In this document: positions 1-5,896 of the stretch, in pieces
How the letters are laid out: each line of letters starts with the position of its first letter
How positions within the stretch are numbered: position 1 is the first letter of the stretch
From: Pseudomonadota bacterium
Lineage (GTDB): Bacteria > Pseudomonadota > Gammaproteobacteria > Enterobacterales > Enterobacteriaceae
Reading direction: 5' to 3'
DNA length: 11,349 nucleotides
NCBI GenBank assembly: GCA_023454395.1
Contig: JAEYFY010000231.1
Location: 1 to 11,349, forward strand
Made by a program: the position numbers and the translations under genes
Notes under the pieces: generated by a model
The model's input: the letters and a program-made list of their open reading frames with translations, nothing else
What the model was told of the DNA's origin: nothing
Database searches by the model: none

Positions 1-67
1 CATCCATGACAGAAACTGCATTTTCAAATTGACGTTGGCTTCCGTCAGGAAGAGTAATAATTGGCAT
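1..67 (-). CDS. thrS: Threonyl-tRNA synthetase, 5' end only (partial)
   Basis: The reverse strand from the ATG at 67-65 reads MPIITLPDGSQRQFENAVSV and continues to the window edge. This is nearly the E. coli ThrS N-terminus (MPVITLPDGSQRHYDHAVS), the start of the TGS domain. ThrRS charges tRNA-Thr with threonine in the cytoplasm. Only 22 codons are present, so the catalytic and anticodon-binding domains lie outside. An AAGGA ribosome binding site sits about 8 nt upstream of the ATG. The leader carries an anticodon-like hairpin (89-109), so the gene is probably autoregulated as in E. coli. The identification is firm despite the short length because the N-terminal match and the operator agree. 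Confidence 0.93.
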   Translation of the reverse strand, partial: MPIITLPDGSQRQFENAVSVMD

Positions 68-88
68 TTAAAATCCTTATTTACAGTG

Positions 89-109
89 GTGACCCATACG
101 CAAGATCAC
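89..109 (-). promoter_or_regulatory. thrS translational operator hairpin (tRNA-Thr anticodon mimic)
   Basis: In the mRNA sense (minus strand) GTGATC pairs with GGTCAC, a 6-bp stem with one T-G wobble, around the 9-nt loop TTGCGTATG. The loop contains CGT, i.e. CGU, one of the threonine anticodons. The hairpin spans about -42 to -22 relative to the thrS ATG, just upstream of the ribosome binding site. E. coli ThrRS binds an equivalent hairpin (operator domain 2) and blocks ribosome loading. Function here is inferred from position, loop sequence and known E. coli biology. Confidence 0.8.
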
Positions 110-163
110 TTGTAAGCTTTTTATTTCATATATATTCAGTACGTTACGACAATTTCTCACTTT

Positions 164-175
164 ACCTCGCGAGGT
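164..175 (-). promoter_or_regulatory. GC-rich palindrome in thrS leader, possible second operator stem-loop
   Basis: ACCTCGCGAGGT is a perfect 12-bp palindrome in an otherwise AT-rich leader, about 97-108 nt upstream of the thrS start. As RNA it would fold into a short hairpin. The E. coli thrS operator has a second stem-loop (domain 4) upstream of the anticodon-like one, separated by a single-stranded stretch. This palindrome is in a suitable place to be its counterpart, but I see only position and symmetry. Confidence 0.4.
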
Positions 176-214
176 TTGCACTACAGTTATGTACACATAT
201 TTATTTTATAAATA

Positions 215-242
215 TCCATAGCATCACTGAGCCTTATCGCAA
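215..242 (-). promoter_or_regulatory. Candidate sigma70 promoter of thrS
   Basis: On the minus strand TTGCGA (237-242) is followed after 16 nt by TATGGA (215-220). Transcription would begin near 208, giving a leader of about 140 nt, enough to hold both leader hairpins and similar to the long leader of E. coli thrS. The hexamers are only moderate matches. Confidence 0.4.
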
Positions 243-474
243 CTCAGGGGGGATATTATCACAGACAGTAAAGATTTATACATTTATCTGCCTATATTTC
301 CCCAAGAAAACACGAAGAAAATACAAAATCAAAAATAGAAAAAACTCACTCATCACATTGTATTAATTGACTCGATATTCTTTTCTTTATCTATTTTTTA
401 TTCTCTATCTTTTTGATGGCATGATTACTTTTTTAAAACACTCAGTTAAAAATATATAAGCTTCTTAGCTATAA
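243..474. other. Intergenic stretch with no recognised gene
   Basis: This AT-rich stretch lies between the candidate thrS promoter and the terminator of the next minus-strand gene. It holds a run of six G on the plus strand (247-252) and several poly-T tracts around 380-435. I found no convincing coding frame, repeat or RNA gene. The open frame over 61-366 runs across the thrS start and leader on the opposite strand and has no coding character. Confidence 0.5.
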
Positions 475-506
475 AAATAGCCTCTGATATTAATCAAAGG
501 CTATTT
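475..506 (-). terminator. Rho-independent terminator of the orphan SOS gene
   Basis: On the minus strand the 9-bp arms AAATAGCCT and AGGCTATTT flank a 14-nt AT-rich loop, and the run of T continues past the stem. It lies 27 nt beyond the stop codon of the 533-985 gene and closes it as a single-gene unit. Confidence 0.7.
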
Positions 507-532
507 ATCTTAATCTTTAACTAGATCTTTAA

Positions 533-985
533 CTAACGGCCAAGAACTGCATAAGAAAATGTAATATGACGCAGGTAGTTATCATCAGTATTAGCGCTGA
601 TCTCACCCGTAGTTAAATTAATGCGATGAGTTGGCTCTTGTTTACAAAAAATAAATAAACGAATGCCGACACCATGTGAATAACCATTTTCACGACTATA
701 TTCACCTTCTCCTGCCGGTCTTGTGATTACATGATGGGTCATTAAAACATTTCCATCTTTATCACAAGGAACTTCCTGAAAATCAGCCGTTACGCCAGAA
801 ACAGTTTCGAAACGAGTATCTTTTAGGGCTTCATCATCCGAACCAATTAAGCGAATTCTTGTATAGACAAGAAATGAACCATCAGAGTTAAAAACTTTAC
901 CAGTATCAGTATTACCATAACCCGTAGAAACATTGCTAGGAATGTTATTTAGTCCAATAATTTGAATTCCTTTTACATTACGCAT
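533..985 (-). CDS. Unrecognised 150-residue soluble protein, predicted SOS-controlled
   Basis: I do not recognise this protein. Its coding status is supported by a strong ribosome binding site (AAGGAG, 8 nt before the ATG), a terminator just past the TAG stop and a good promoter. The protein has no signal peptide and no membrane segment. It looks beta-rich, with alternating hydrophobic stretches (FLVYTRIRLIG near 38-48, GIRLFIFC near 107-114, HITFSYAVL near 140-148). There are cysteines at 74 and 114 and a polar middle rich in Asp, Glu and Gly. The promoter is overlapped by a LexA-type box, so expression after DNA damage is predicted. A small beta-rich, SOS-induced, single-gene protein could be phage- or bacteriocin-related or a stress protein, but nothing in the sequence decides this. 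There is no neighbouring immunity or lysis gene. Confidence 0.85.
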   Translation of the reverse strand: MRNVKGIQIIGLNNIPSNVSTGYGNTDTGKVFNSDGSFLVYTRIRLIGSDDEALKDTRFETVSGVTADFQEVPCDKDGNVLMTHHVITRPAGEGEYSRENGYSHGVGIRLFIFCKQEPTHRINLTTGEISANTDDNYLRHITFSYAVLGR

Positions 986-1008
986 GTAGTATCTCCTTAT
1001 GTTTAAAC

Positions 1009-1028
1009 TACTGTCTAAATATACAGTT
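1009..1028 (-). promoter_or_regulatory. LexA (SOS) box
   Basis: The minus strand reads AACTGTATATTTAGACAGTA, which has the CTGT-N8-ACAG core and matches 17 of 20 positions of the E. coli consensus TACTGTATATATATACAGTA. It lies 24-43 nt upstream of the 533-985 start codon and covers the predicted -10 element, the classical arrangement for LexA repression. The divergent PACE gene starts more than 350 bp away, so the minus-strand gene is the likely target. Confidence 0.8.
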
Positions 1029-1046
1029 AATTTAAGATGAGGTCGA
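1018..1046 (-). promoter_or_regulatory. Sigma70 promoter of the orphan gene, overlapping the LexA box
   Basis: On the minus strand TCGACC (1041-1046) is followed after exactly 17 nt by TATATT (1018-1023). They match 4/6 and 5/6 of the -35 and -10 consensus. The -10 element lies wholly inside the LexA box, so bound LexA would exclude RNA polymerase. The start site would be near 1011, giving a short leader of about 25 nt. Confidence 0.6.
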
Positions 1047-1285
1047 TACTTTTTTTACTAAAATAGAAATCAGCAATTAATCATAATAAATTGAATATAT
1101 TAATAAAATATACCAAATTAAATATAAATATTTAAAAGGTAGATTATTCGATAAAATGTCTTACACCTTCTTCTTTAAAAGAGTTAAAACAAAAGAAATC
1201 TCTATTTAAAGACCCAAGTCATTCTTAATAAAACTCACTAATCTGTTAACGTGCGTCTTATAGACAAACTTTGCCTTTTTTATAG
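1047..1285. other. AT-rich intergenic stretch with no recognised gene
   Basis: This stretch separates the divergent orphan and PACE genes. It is very AT-rich, with stop codons in all frames. Apart from the -35 of a candidate PACE promoter at its right end I see nothing specific in it. Confidence 0.5.
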
Positions 1286-1299
1286 GATTTTATTAGTAT
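1271..1299 (+). promoter_or_regulatory. Candidate promoter of the PACE efflux gene
   Basis: TTGCCT (1271-1276) and TAGTAT (1294-1299) are separated by 17 nt, each matching 4/6 of consensus. The start would be near 1306, leaving a leader of about 80 nt before the GTG at 1389. The leader is less AT-rich than its surroundings. Confidence 0.35.
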
Positions 1300-1372
1300 C
1301 AGTACCAATCAAGCGGAAACCGTGGCTTTTAAAATAACATTCTCTGGGGCGGACCAGGATCTTCATTGTTAA
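1286..1372 (+). pseudogene. Possible remnant of a fimbrial-type subunit gene
   Basis: Between the stop at 1283-1285 and the stop at 1370-1372 one frame reads DFISISTNQAETVAFK followed by ITFSGADQDLHC. The pattern 'TVAFKITFSG' resembles the strand seen in chaperone-usher pilin domains (compare VAVTFSGTA in FimA). The piece is locally more GC-rich than its flanks. It has no start codon or ribosome binding site and cannot be a working gene. With 28 residues, chance similarity is a real possibility. Confidence 0.2.
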
Positions 1373-1388
1373 TATAAAGGTGTGTAAC

Positions 1389-1829
1389 GTGTTTTATCTA
1401 AAACCCCGCTCTCGTAAATTAGTCTATGCTATTACCTTTGAAACTCTTGCGATTTTATTAAGCACTGTTTTACTTGCAATATTAAGCCAAAGCCAATCAC
1501 ATAATTCACTACCCGTTGCAATCGCTGTTTCTATTATTGCCTTGATTTGGAACTATATTTTTAATTCTTTCTTTGAATTAATTGAGTCAAAATTAAAAAT
1601 AAAAAAGCGTACAGTTATGGTACGACTTACCCATGCAATAAGTTTTGAATTAGGTCTGTTCTTCTTTACCATTCCACTTTATATGTGGTGGTATAATGTG
1701 GGTTTTATCAAAGCAATAAGCATGGAAATCACTATATTAGTGTTTTTCTTTGTTTATACCTATTTGTTTACACTCGCTTTCGATAAATTATGCCCTCGTG
1801 TTTATTCGGCAGAAAGAAAAGTGCTGTAA
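1389..1829 (+). CDS. PACE-family efflux transporter (AceI-like)
   Basis: A 146-residue inner-membrane protein with four hydrophobic segments arranged as two 'bacterial transmembrane pair' repeats. Repeat 1 carries R7-S-R-K and AITFE with Glu18, the counterpart of the Glu15 that proton-coupled transport needs in Acinetobacter AceI. It is followed by the conserved WNYIFN (54-59). Repeat 2 begins RLTHAISFE (Glu87). Family members export chlorhexidine, some other biocides and short diamines. The actual substrate here is unknown. I chose GTG at 1389 because AAAGG (1376-1380) lies 8 nt upstream; the in-frame GTG at 1380 would overlap that site. PACE genes often sit beside a LysR regulator, but here the adjacent gene is a convergent AraC-type regulator ending 4 bp away. 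Confidence 0.9.
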   Translation: MFYLKPRSRKLVYAITFETLAILLSTVLLAILSQSQSHNSLPVAIAVSIIALIWNYIFNSFFELIESKLKIKKRTVMVRLTHAISFELGLFFFTIPLYMWWYNVGFIKAISMEITILVFFFVYTYLFTLAFDKLCPRVYSAERKVL

Positions 1830-1833
1830 TGGC

Positions 1834-2544
1834 TTAATCTTGTCGATATTCAGTAGGGCTTTTATTAAAGTATTGGCGAAATGCCTGACTAAATGCAGAA
1901 TGCGAGTCATACCCTACGGCTAAAGCGATATTTTCAATATTTACTGATGTGTATTTTAATAATTCAGCAGCTTTGCTAAGCCGCTGTTGAGTGACATATT
2001 GCATCACAGATACTCCCACCTCGGCTTTCATTTTTCGCTGTAATGTACTTGCTGATGAATTAAAAGCAAAAGCAATATCATGTGTGGTCAATGGTGTATG
2101 TAATTTATTCGCTAACCAAGCATCCAAACTATCACGCCAACCTTTTTGTATTTTCATTTGAGCGAGTAATAAACGTGTGATCGTTGAATATTGATCTGGA
2201 GGTTGAGGATATTGATGTAGCCACTCTAATAAACTAATAGCTGCTGGTGATAACGCAAATTGCCCACCTTTCTCACTTAATTGCCATTGAGAGGTTGCAG
2301 GGAGTTCCAGAATAAGATTTTTATTATCTATATTACCGGAAAAGGCATGATGAATAGTTGGAGGAATAATCAAACAGTTTTGACTGGAAATCAGAAAATC
2401 CTCTCGATTGAAATTAACTTCCATCGAACCTGAAAGCCCGAAAATAATCTGCCATAAATTATCATGCTGATGAGATACCGTCTCTTGTGTATAACATCGC
2501 AAATGCAATTGAGGTAATAACAAAAGACACTCCTTTATATCCAT
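1834..2544 (-). CDS. AraC-family transcriptional regulator
   Basis: A protein of about 236 residues. An N-terminal cupin-like sensing part (HQHDNLWQII near 26-35, then IPPTIHHAF near 60-68) precedes a C-terminal AraC/XylS DNA-binding domain with two helix-turn-helix units. The second unit is clear: NIENIALAVGYDSHSAFSQA, then FRQYFNKSPTEYR at the very end. The ligand is unknown. Start choice is uncertain. An in-frame stop directly precedes a TTG at 2559, so the start is that TTG or the ATG at 2544. Neither has a good ribosome binding site, and I prefer the ATG. The gene converges on the PACE gene with a 4-bp gap and lies downstream of csaA on the same strand, about 75 bp away. Its target could be either neighbour or itself; the sequence does not show which. 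Confidence 0.88.
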   Translation of the reverse strand: MDIKECLLLLPQLHLRCYTQETVSHQHDNLWQIIFGLSGSMEVNFNREDFLISSQNCLIIPPTIHHAFSGNIDNKNLILELPATSQWQLSEKGGQFALSPAAISLLEWLHQYPQPPDQYSTITRLLLAQMKIQKGWRDSLDAWLANKLHTPLTTHDIAFAFNSSASTLQRKMKAEVGVSVMQYVTQQRLSKAAELLKYTSVNIENIALAVGYDSHSAFSQAFRQYFNKSPTEYRQD

Positions 2545-2619
2545 CCTGCTATTGAACAATTACTATATCAAAACTCAGCAGAACATCACTATTTAAGAGT
2601 GTCTTATCAAGATACTTAT

Positions 2620-2958
2620 TTATGCTAAACGTGAACCATTTGGTAAAGGCAAGTTAAACTCAGCCAATACAATTGCGCCCGTTTCATCAGGCGCCCCTGT
2701 AATTAAGACTTCAGATTTTATACCTGCAATGCGTTTAACTGGGAAATTACATACACATAAAATGCGACGTCCCACAAGATCTTCAGGTGTATAGTTTACC
2801 GTAATTTGAGCACTTGAACGCTTTATGCCTAATTCGCCCAAATCAACTTCCATTACATAAGCAGGTTTATTAGCTTTCTTATTTATTTCTGCGCTAATAA
2901 TCGTTCCCACTCTCATTTCTACACGTAAAAAATCATCCCATTCAATTAAATCTGTCAT
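2620..2958 (-). CDS. csaA: CsaA-type tRNA-binding-domain protein
   Basis: A 112-residue protein consisting of one tRNA-binding (EMAP-II/Arc1p-like OB-fold) domain. It matches B. subtilis CsaA as I recall it along its whole length: RVGTIISAE near 16-24, IKRSSAQIT near 45-53, NFPVKRIAGIKSEVL near 71-85 and PLPNGSRL at the C-terminus. CsaA is a dimeric cytoplasmic protein described as having export-chaperone activity and a tRNA-binding surface. The enterobacterial paralogue YgjH is less similar than CsaA. The ribosome binding site is weak (GGTAAAAAG just before the ATG). Two inverted repeats lie upstream and may be regulatory. Confidence 0.88.
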   Translation of the reverse strand: MTDLIEWDDFLRVEMRVGTIISAEINKKANKPAYVMEVDLGELGIKRSSAQITVNYTPEDLVGRRILCVCNFPVKRIAGIKSEVLITGAPDETGAIVLAEFNLPLPNGSRLA

Positions 2959-3030
2959 CTTTTTACCAATCTATTGTGTTTACGGTTATATCACTATTAC
3001 TGAATTATAGATTAACACGCATGATGCTGG

Positions 3031-3045
3031 CTCACCTGTGGTGAG
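3031..3045. repeat. Perfect dyad CTCACC-TGT-GGTGAG upstream of csaA
   Basis: Two perfect 6-bp arms are separated by 3 bp, about 75-90 bp upstream of csaA and 180 bp upstream of the acetyltransferase gene. No T-run follows on either strand, so it is not a standard terminator. A dimeric regulator's operator is the simplest reading. I do not recognise the cognate protein. Confidence 0.4.
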
Positions 3046-3061
3046 ACGGTCATTTTCTGTT

Positions 3062-3091
3062 GAGAAAAAATCACTCGCACTCTTTTTTCTC
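3062..3091. repeat. Inverted repeat of 9-bp A/T-rich arms
   Basis: GAGAAAAAA (3062-3070) and TTTTTTCTC (3083-3091) are perfect inverted copies around a 12-nt centre, TCACTCGCACTC. It could be a weak hairpin or a protein site between csaA and the acetyltransferase gene. The arms are low in complexity, so chance is plausible. Confidence 0.3.
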
Positions 3092-3224
3092 TATTTCCAT
3101 CATTCTGAATTTGGCTTATTTTTTAATAGCCTTTTAAATAACAATATTAATTCATAAATTTGTTATGTATAAAAAGTATTCTTAAAAAACGCATTTTTAT
3201 TAACAACCCCTGAGAATATTTATT

Positions 3225-3818
3225 ATGAAAAAGATAACAGAGTGGACAACATTAGAAGGAAAACTTGTGCGTTTAGTGCCTCTAAGTATGGAACACTACT
3301 CAGAGCTTTATCAATTAATCGAAAAAGATAGGCCCGATGAGCTTTGGTATACCACCGTTCCTTCAGTAACAGAGTTACAACGCGATATTGAGCATAAACT
3401 TCAGTTGCAACAAAAAGGGTTAATGTTGCCTTTTACCATTATTTCTAAAGCTAATAACCGTGTGGTTGGCATAACAACCTTTATGAATATTGATAACCAA
3501 ACACCAAGATTAGAAATTGGTTCAACGTGGTATACCAAAGAAGTACAAAGAACAGGAATAAACACAGAAGCCAAATATCTCTTACTTAAATATGCCTTAG
3601 AAGATTTACAGTGCATTGCTGTTGAATTTCGTACTCATCTATTAAATCAAACTAGCCGTAGAGCGATTGAGCGACTTGGGGCAAAACTGGATGGTATTTT
3701 ACGTAATCATAGATTAACGACAATGGGGCAAAAAAGAGATACTTGTGTTTATAGTATTACTGATTATGACTGGGGATCGGTAAAAGTGCATTTAGAATGG
3801 CTTATGAAAAAATACTAA
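3225..3818 (+). CDS. GNAT-family N-acetyltransferase (RimJ/RimL-like)
   Basis: A 197-residue cytoplasmic protein with the GNAT fold of the Acetyltransf_3 type. It contains a beta strand with VVGITTFMNID (80-90), an acetyl-CoA binding turn QRTGINTEAK (108-117), and the family's later motif NQTSRRAIERLGAKLDGILR (141-160), close to the N-x-S-x-x-A-I-x-x-x-G pattern of RimL-like enzymes. It would transfer acetyl from acetyl-CoA to an amine. The acceptor, whether protein N-terminus, small amine or drug, cannot be told from sequence. The start is ATG at 3225 with a modest TGAGA site about 9 nt upstream. The gene stands alone: csaA is divergent, and marC follows after 99 bp with its own ribosome binding site. 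Confidence 0.88.
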   Translation: MKKITEWTTLEGKLVRLVPLSMEHYSELYQLIEKDRPDELWYTTVPSVTELQRDIEHKLQLQQKGLMLPFTIISKANNRVVGITTFMNIDNQTPRLEIGSTWYTKEVQRTGINTEAKYLLLKYALEDLQCIAVEFRTHLLNQTSRRAIERLGAKLDGILRNHRLTTMGQKRDTCVYSITDYDWGSVKVHLEWLMKKY

Positions 3819-3917
3819 TACACATTAAGAATATTACGAGTAAAATAACTATTATCTCGTTTAATTTGTTATCATAATTACTCCTTAATCACCTGTTATT
3901 GGGAGCTTTTATATTCC

Positions 3918-4631
3918 ATGCACTCTGTTTACCAGTTTTTTCAGGCTATCGGTCTTGGTCTTATTTTGCTTTTGCCTTTAACTAATCCATTAACGACTGT
4001 TGCTCTTTGGCTTGGCCTTTCAGGCAATATGACAAAGGAACAACGTAATCAACAATCCTTAATGGCATGTGTATATATTTTCCTCATTATGACCATCGCG
4101 TTCTATGCGGGGCGGATCATAATGACAACGTTTGGTATTTCGATCCCCGGTCTTCGTATTGCAGGTGGAATGATCGTTGCCTTTATTGGCTTTAGTATGC
4201 TGTTTCCAAACACACCTAATGTCGATGACCCTGTTTCAGACGATGACAATCCACATCATAATCCCAAAGAGCCTAATATTGCTTTTGTTCCTTTAGCAAT
4301 GCCAAGTACAGCAGGACCCGGAACCATTGCAATGATAATTAGTACAGCAGCTTCAATCCCCTCGCGTACTGATATTGCACAATGGGTATTGTATATCGCC
4401 CCTGTAACAAGCTTCTTTTTAATTAGCATTATTGTTTGGGTATCACTTCGTGGCTCCACCCGCATTATGAAATATTTAGGTCACAGTGGTATTGACGCTA
4501 TTTCTCGCGTAATGGGATTTTTATTAATCTGTATGGGTGTTCAGTTTATGATCAATGGCGTTCTTGAAATTATTGCTGATTTGCCTGCTTTATTAAAACA
4601 GGCTCAAGCAGCTGCTAATTTGCCAGATTAA
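3918..4631 (+). CDS. marC: MarC-family inner-membrane protein
   Basis: A 237-residue protein with six predicted membrane segments, close to E. coli MarC from end to end. Shared stretches include [20 protein letters not shown] near 11-30, [20 protein letters not shown] near 72-91, the paired motif [20 protein letters not shown] near 120-139, and [19 protein letters not shown] near 196-214. E. coli MarC is 221 residues; the extra length is mainly a hydrophilic Asp/His-rich loop (about 98-118) and the C-terminal tail. The function of MarC is unresolved; its original link to multiple antibiotic resistance was not upheld. A GGGAG site lies 12 nt before the ATG, a long spacing. The stop codon overlaps that of convergent emtA, and there is no marRAB next to it here. 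Confidence 0.93.
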   Translation: MHSVYQFFQAIGLGLILLLPLTNPLTTVALWLGLSGNMTKEQRNQQSLMACVYIFLIMTIAFYAGRIIMTTFGISIPGLRIAGGMIVAFIGFSMLFPNTPNVDDPVSDDDNPHHNPKEPNIAFVPLAMPSTAGPGTIAMIISTAASIPSRTDIAQWVLYIAPVTSFFLISIIVWVSLRGSTRIMKYLGHSGIDAISRVMGFLLICMGVQFMINGVLEIIADLPALLKQAQAAANLPD

Positions 4632-5299
4632 TTATCACCTGCATGGTAAGCCGCCCTGACTTTTGCTAAATAACGCGGTGCTTGAGAAGCCGGATGATTT
4701 TTTTCAACATAACGATAAAAATCATCCGCACTCATTGAATTAATTTTAGCGATAGCATTATCTCTATCTTTATCAAATGTTCTTAATAAAGCGCCAGCGC
4801 CATTCACATAAGCAAGAATAGTAGCGTAATAAAGCGTTTCAGGATCGGCAATACCAACAAGGTGGCGCTCTCTTAATAATTGAATATAAGCTGTACCCAA
4901 ATCGATATTAATGGCGGGATCTTTTAGTTGAGCCGTTGTTGGCTGCCCTGCCTTGCCTCTATTTTGGTAAACATCTCTTCCCGCGGTTGATGCTTTAATT
5001 TGCATTAATCCAACTGCATTTGATTTGCTAATAACTTCAGGTCTAAAGTTTGATTCAACTTGGATAATCGCCTTAATTAATGTTTCATCAACATCGTAAC
5101 GGCTTGAGGCTTGCTGTATATGGTTATCAAAAGGTGTTGATCTCCATTGTGCCGTTGAGATTGAAGCATTATTAACGCGATTCTCTACTGGTTTTTGGCT
5201 TAAAAATCGTGATGTTTCTTTTTGAACAGGTTGACGAGCATGATCAGCACAACCAGCAAGAAGCAAAATTGCCAAAGAAAAGATGATGTTTACTTTCAC
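4628..5299 (-). CDS. emtA: Membrane-bound lytic murein transglycosylase E (EmtA/MltE)
   Basis: A 223-residue lipoprotein that cleaves glycan strands of peptidoglycan to 1,6-anhydromuropeptides. The signal peptide ends in a lipobox LLAGC with lipidated Cys17; Ala follows at +2, consistent with sorting to the outer membrane. A linker of about 40 residues precedes the SLT domain. Catalytic Glu82 lies in IIQVESNF. The other family signatures are [14 protein letters not shown] (91-104) and [13 protein letters not shown] (163-175). It matches E. coli EmtA (203 residues) except for a longer linker. The start is GTG at 5299, chosen because AAGGAT lies 6-7 nt upstream and the lipoprotein signal begins directly with [17 protein letters not shown]. 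The stop overlaps the marC stop in convergent orientation. Confidence 0.93.
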   Translation of the reverse strand: MKVNIIFSLAILLLAGCADHARQPVQKETSRFLSQKPVENRVNNASISTAQWRSTPFDNHIQQASSRYDVDETLIKAIIQVESNFRPEVISKSNAVGLMQIKASTAGRDVYQNRGKAGQPTTAQLKDPAINIDLGTAYIQLLRERHLVGIADPETLYYATILAYVNGAGALLRTFDKDRDNAIAKINSMSADDFYRYVEKNHPASQAPRYLAKVRAAYHAGDN

Positions 5300-5321
5300 G
5301 TTTTATCCTTTTGCATAAAGG

Positions 5322-5349
5322 GTTGTACAAAGACTGCTTTATATATCAA
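5322..5349 (-). promoter_or_regulatory. Candidate sigma70 promoter of emtA
   Basis: On the minus strand TTGATA (5344-5349) is followed after 16 nt by TACAAC (5322-5327), matching 5/6 and 4/6 of consensus. The start would be near 5315, only about 15 nt before the GTG. Confidence 0.4.
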
Positions 5350-5820
5350 TAAGCTATAGATATATTATTCTATTTTCACGCAAAAATGCATGCTAAAATA
5401 TGGCAAAGCATAAGAAATAAATCAATCTATTACTACTTCTAGTGTGTGCGTTTTATCTCAAATCTATCCTCTTCCCCACATTGCCTTCCAAATATATTAA
5501 TCAGAATAGGATCTGCCATCACAGGTTTATATCGTGTTATGACTTAATTTTTGAATAAAATTTGAATAAGTTATGTGCATTAAATGCAATGTAAAAGAGG
5601 TGTTGAAAGGCAGCGATAAAACTGTAGAGGCATAATCCACCTTGGGTGAATAAAGGAACGTGGTTTTTTATACGTAATAAAAATAAGCTCTTGCACAAAT
5701 AGTTACGAACTATTGTTAATTTTTGTGACAAAACTCGACAATCTACTTAACATTTATTGGAATACATGTTGTTATCTTATTTCTAGTCATTATCAAATGA
5801 AGCTTTTTACACAGAGATAA
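5350..5820. other. Long intergenic region between emtA and sitA, no recognised gene
   Basis: About 470 bp with no convincing coding frame. Visible items are TATG-GCAAAG-CATA at 5399-5412, faintly like an MntR box but far from sitA; a 7-bp inverted repeat AATAGTT-ACG-AACTATT at 5698-5714 followed by an AT-rich tract; and a Fur-like half site ATTATCA at 5789-5795. Short minus-strand frames at 5537-5731 and 5743-6009 lack ribosome binding sites and family resemblance, and the second runs through the sit promoter and into sitA. The unusual length could hide a small RNA or decayed sequence, but I cannot show either. Confidence 0.4.
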
Positions 5821-5821
5821 C

Positions 5822-5849
5822 TTGACTTTTTTGAAATGATATTGATAAT
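5822..5849 (+). promoter_or_regulatory. sitABCD promoter
   Basis: TTGACT (5822-5827) and GATAAT (5844-5849), 16 nt apart, each match 5/6 of the sigma70 consensus. The -10 lies inside the Fur palindrome, so Fur bound with metal would block RNA polymerase. Transcription would start near 5856, about 40 nt before the sitA ATG. Confidence 0.65.
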
Positions 5850-5859
5850 CATTATCAAT
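5841..5859. promoter_or_regulatory. Fur box, perfect 19-bp palindrome
   Basis: ATTGATAATCATTATCAAT is an exact palindrome containing the complete 7-1-7 Fur core TGATAAT-C-ATTATCA. The overlapping 19-mer at 5838-5856 differs from the classical consensus GATAATGATAATCATTATC at one base. It covers the -10 element, 38-56 nt upstream of sitA. Repression by Fur under iron sufficiency is the expected outcome and is well known for sit operons. Confidence 0.93.
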
Positions 5860-5896
5860 TGAGAAAATAACTCTGCAACTATAAGGCAATAATAAT

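Noticed and set aside
61..366. Plus-strand open frame of 101 codons
   Set aside because: It runs antisense over the thrS start, operator and promoter, and has no ribosome binding site or family resemblance.
1343..1361. CTGG-N6-CCAG hairpin in the PACE leader as a riboswitch or attenuator
   Set aside because: The stem is only 4 bp, with no alternative pairing or terminator in the leader.
3401..3616. Minus-strand open frame inside the acetyltransferase gene
   Set aside because: It is antisense to a well-supported GNAT gene and has no features of its own.
5399..5412. TATGGCAAAGCATA as an MntR box
   Set aside because: Only the outer four bases on each side are symmetric, it differs from the enterobacterial MntR box, and it lies almost 500 bp from sitA.
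5537..5731. Minus-strand open frame of 64 codons upstream of sitA
   Set aside because: There is no good ribosome binding site and no recognisable domain; the composition is that of AT-rich non-coding DNA.
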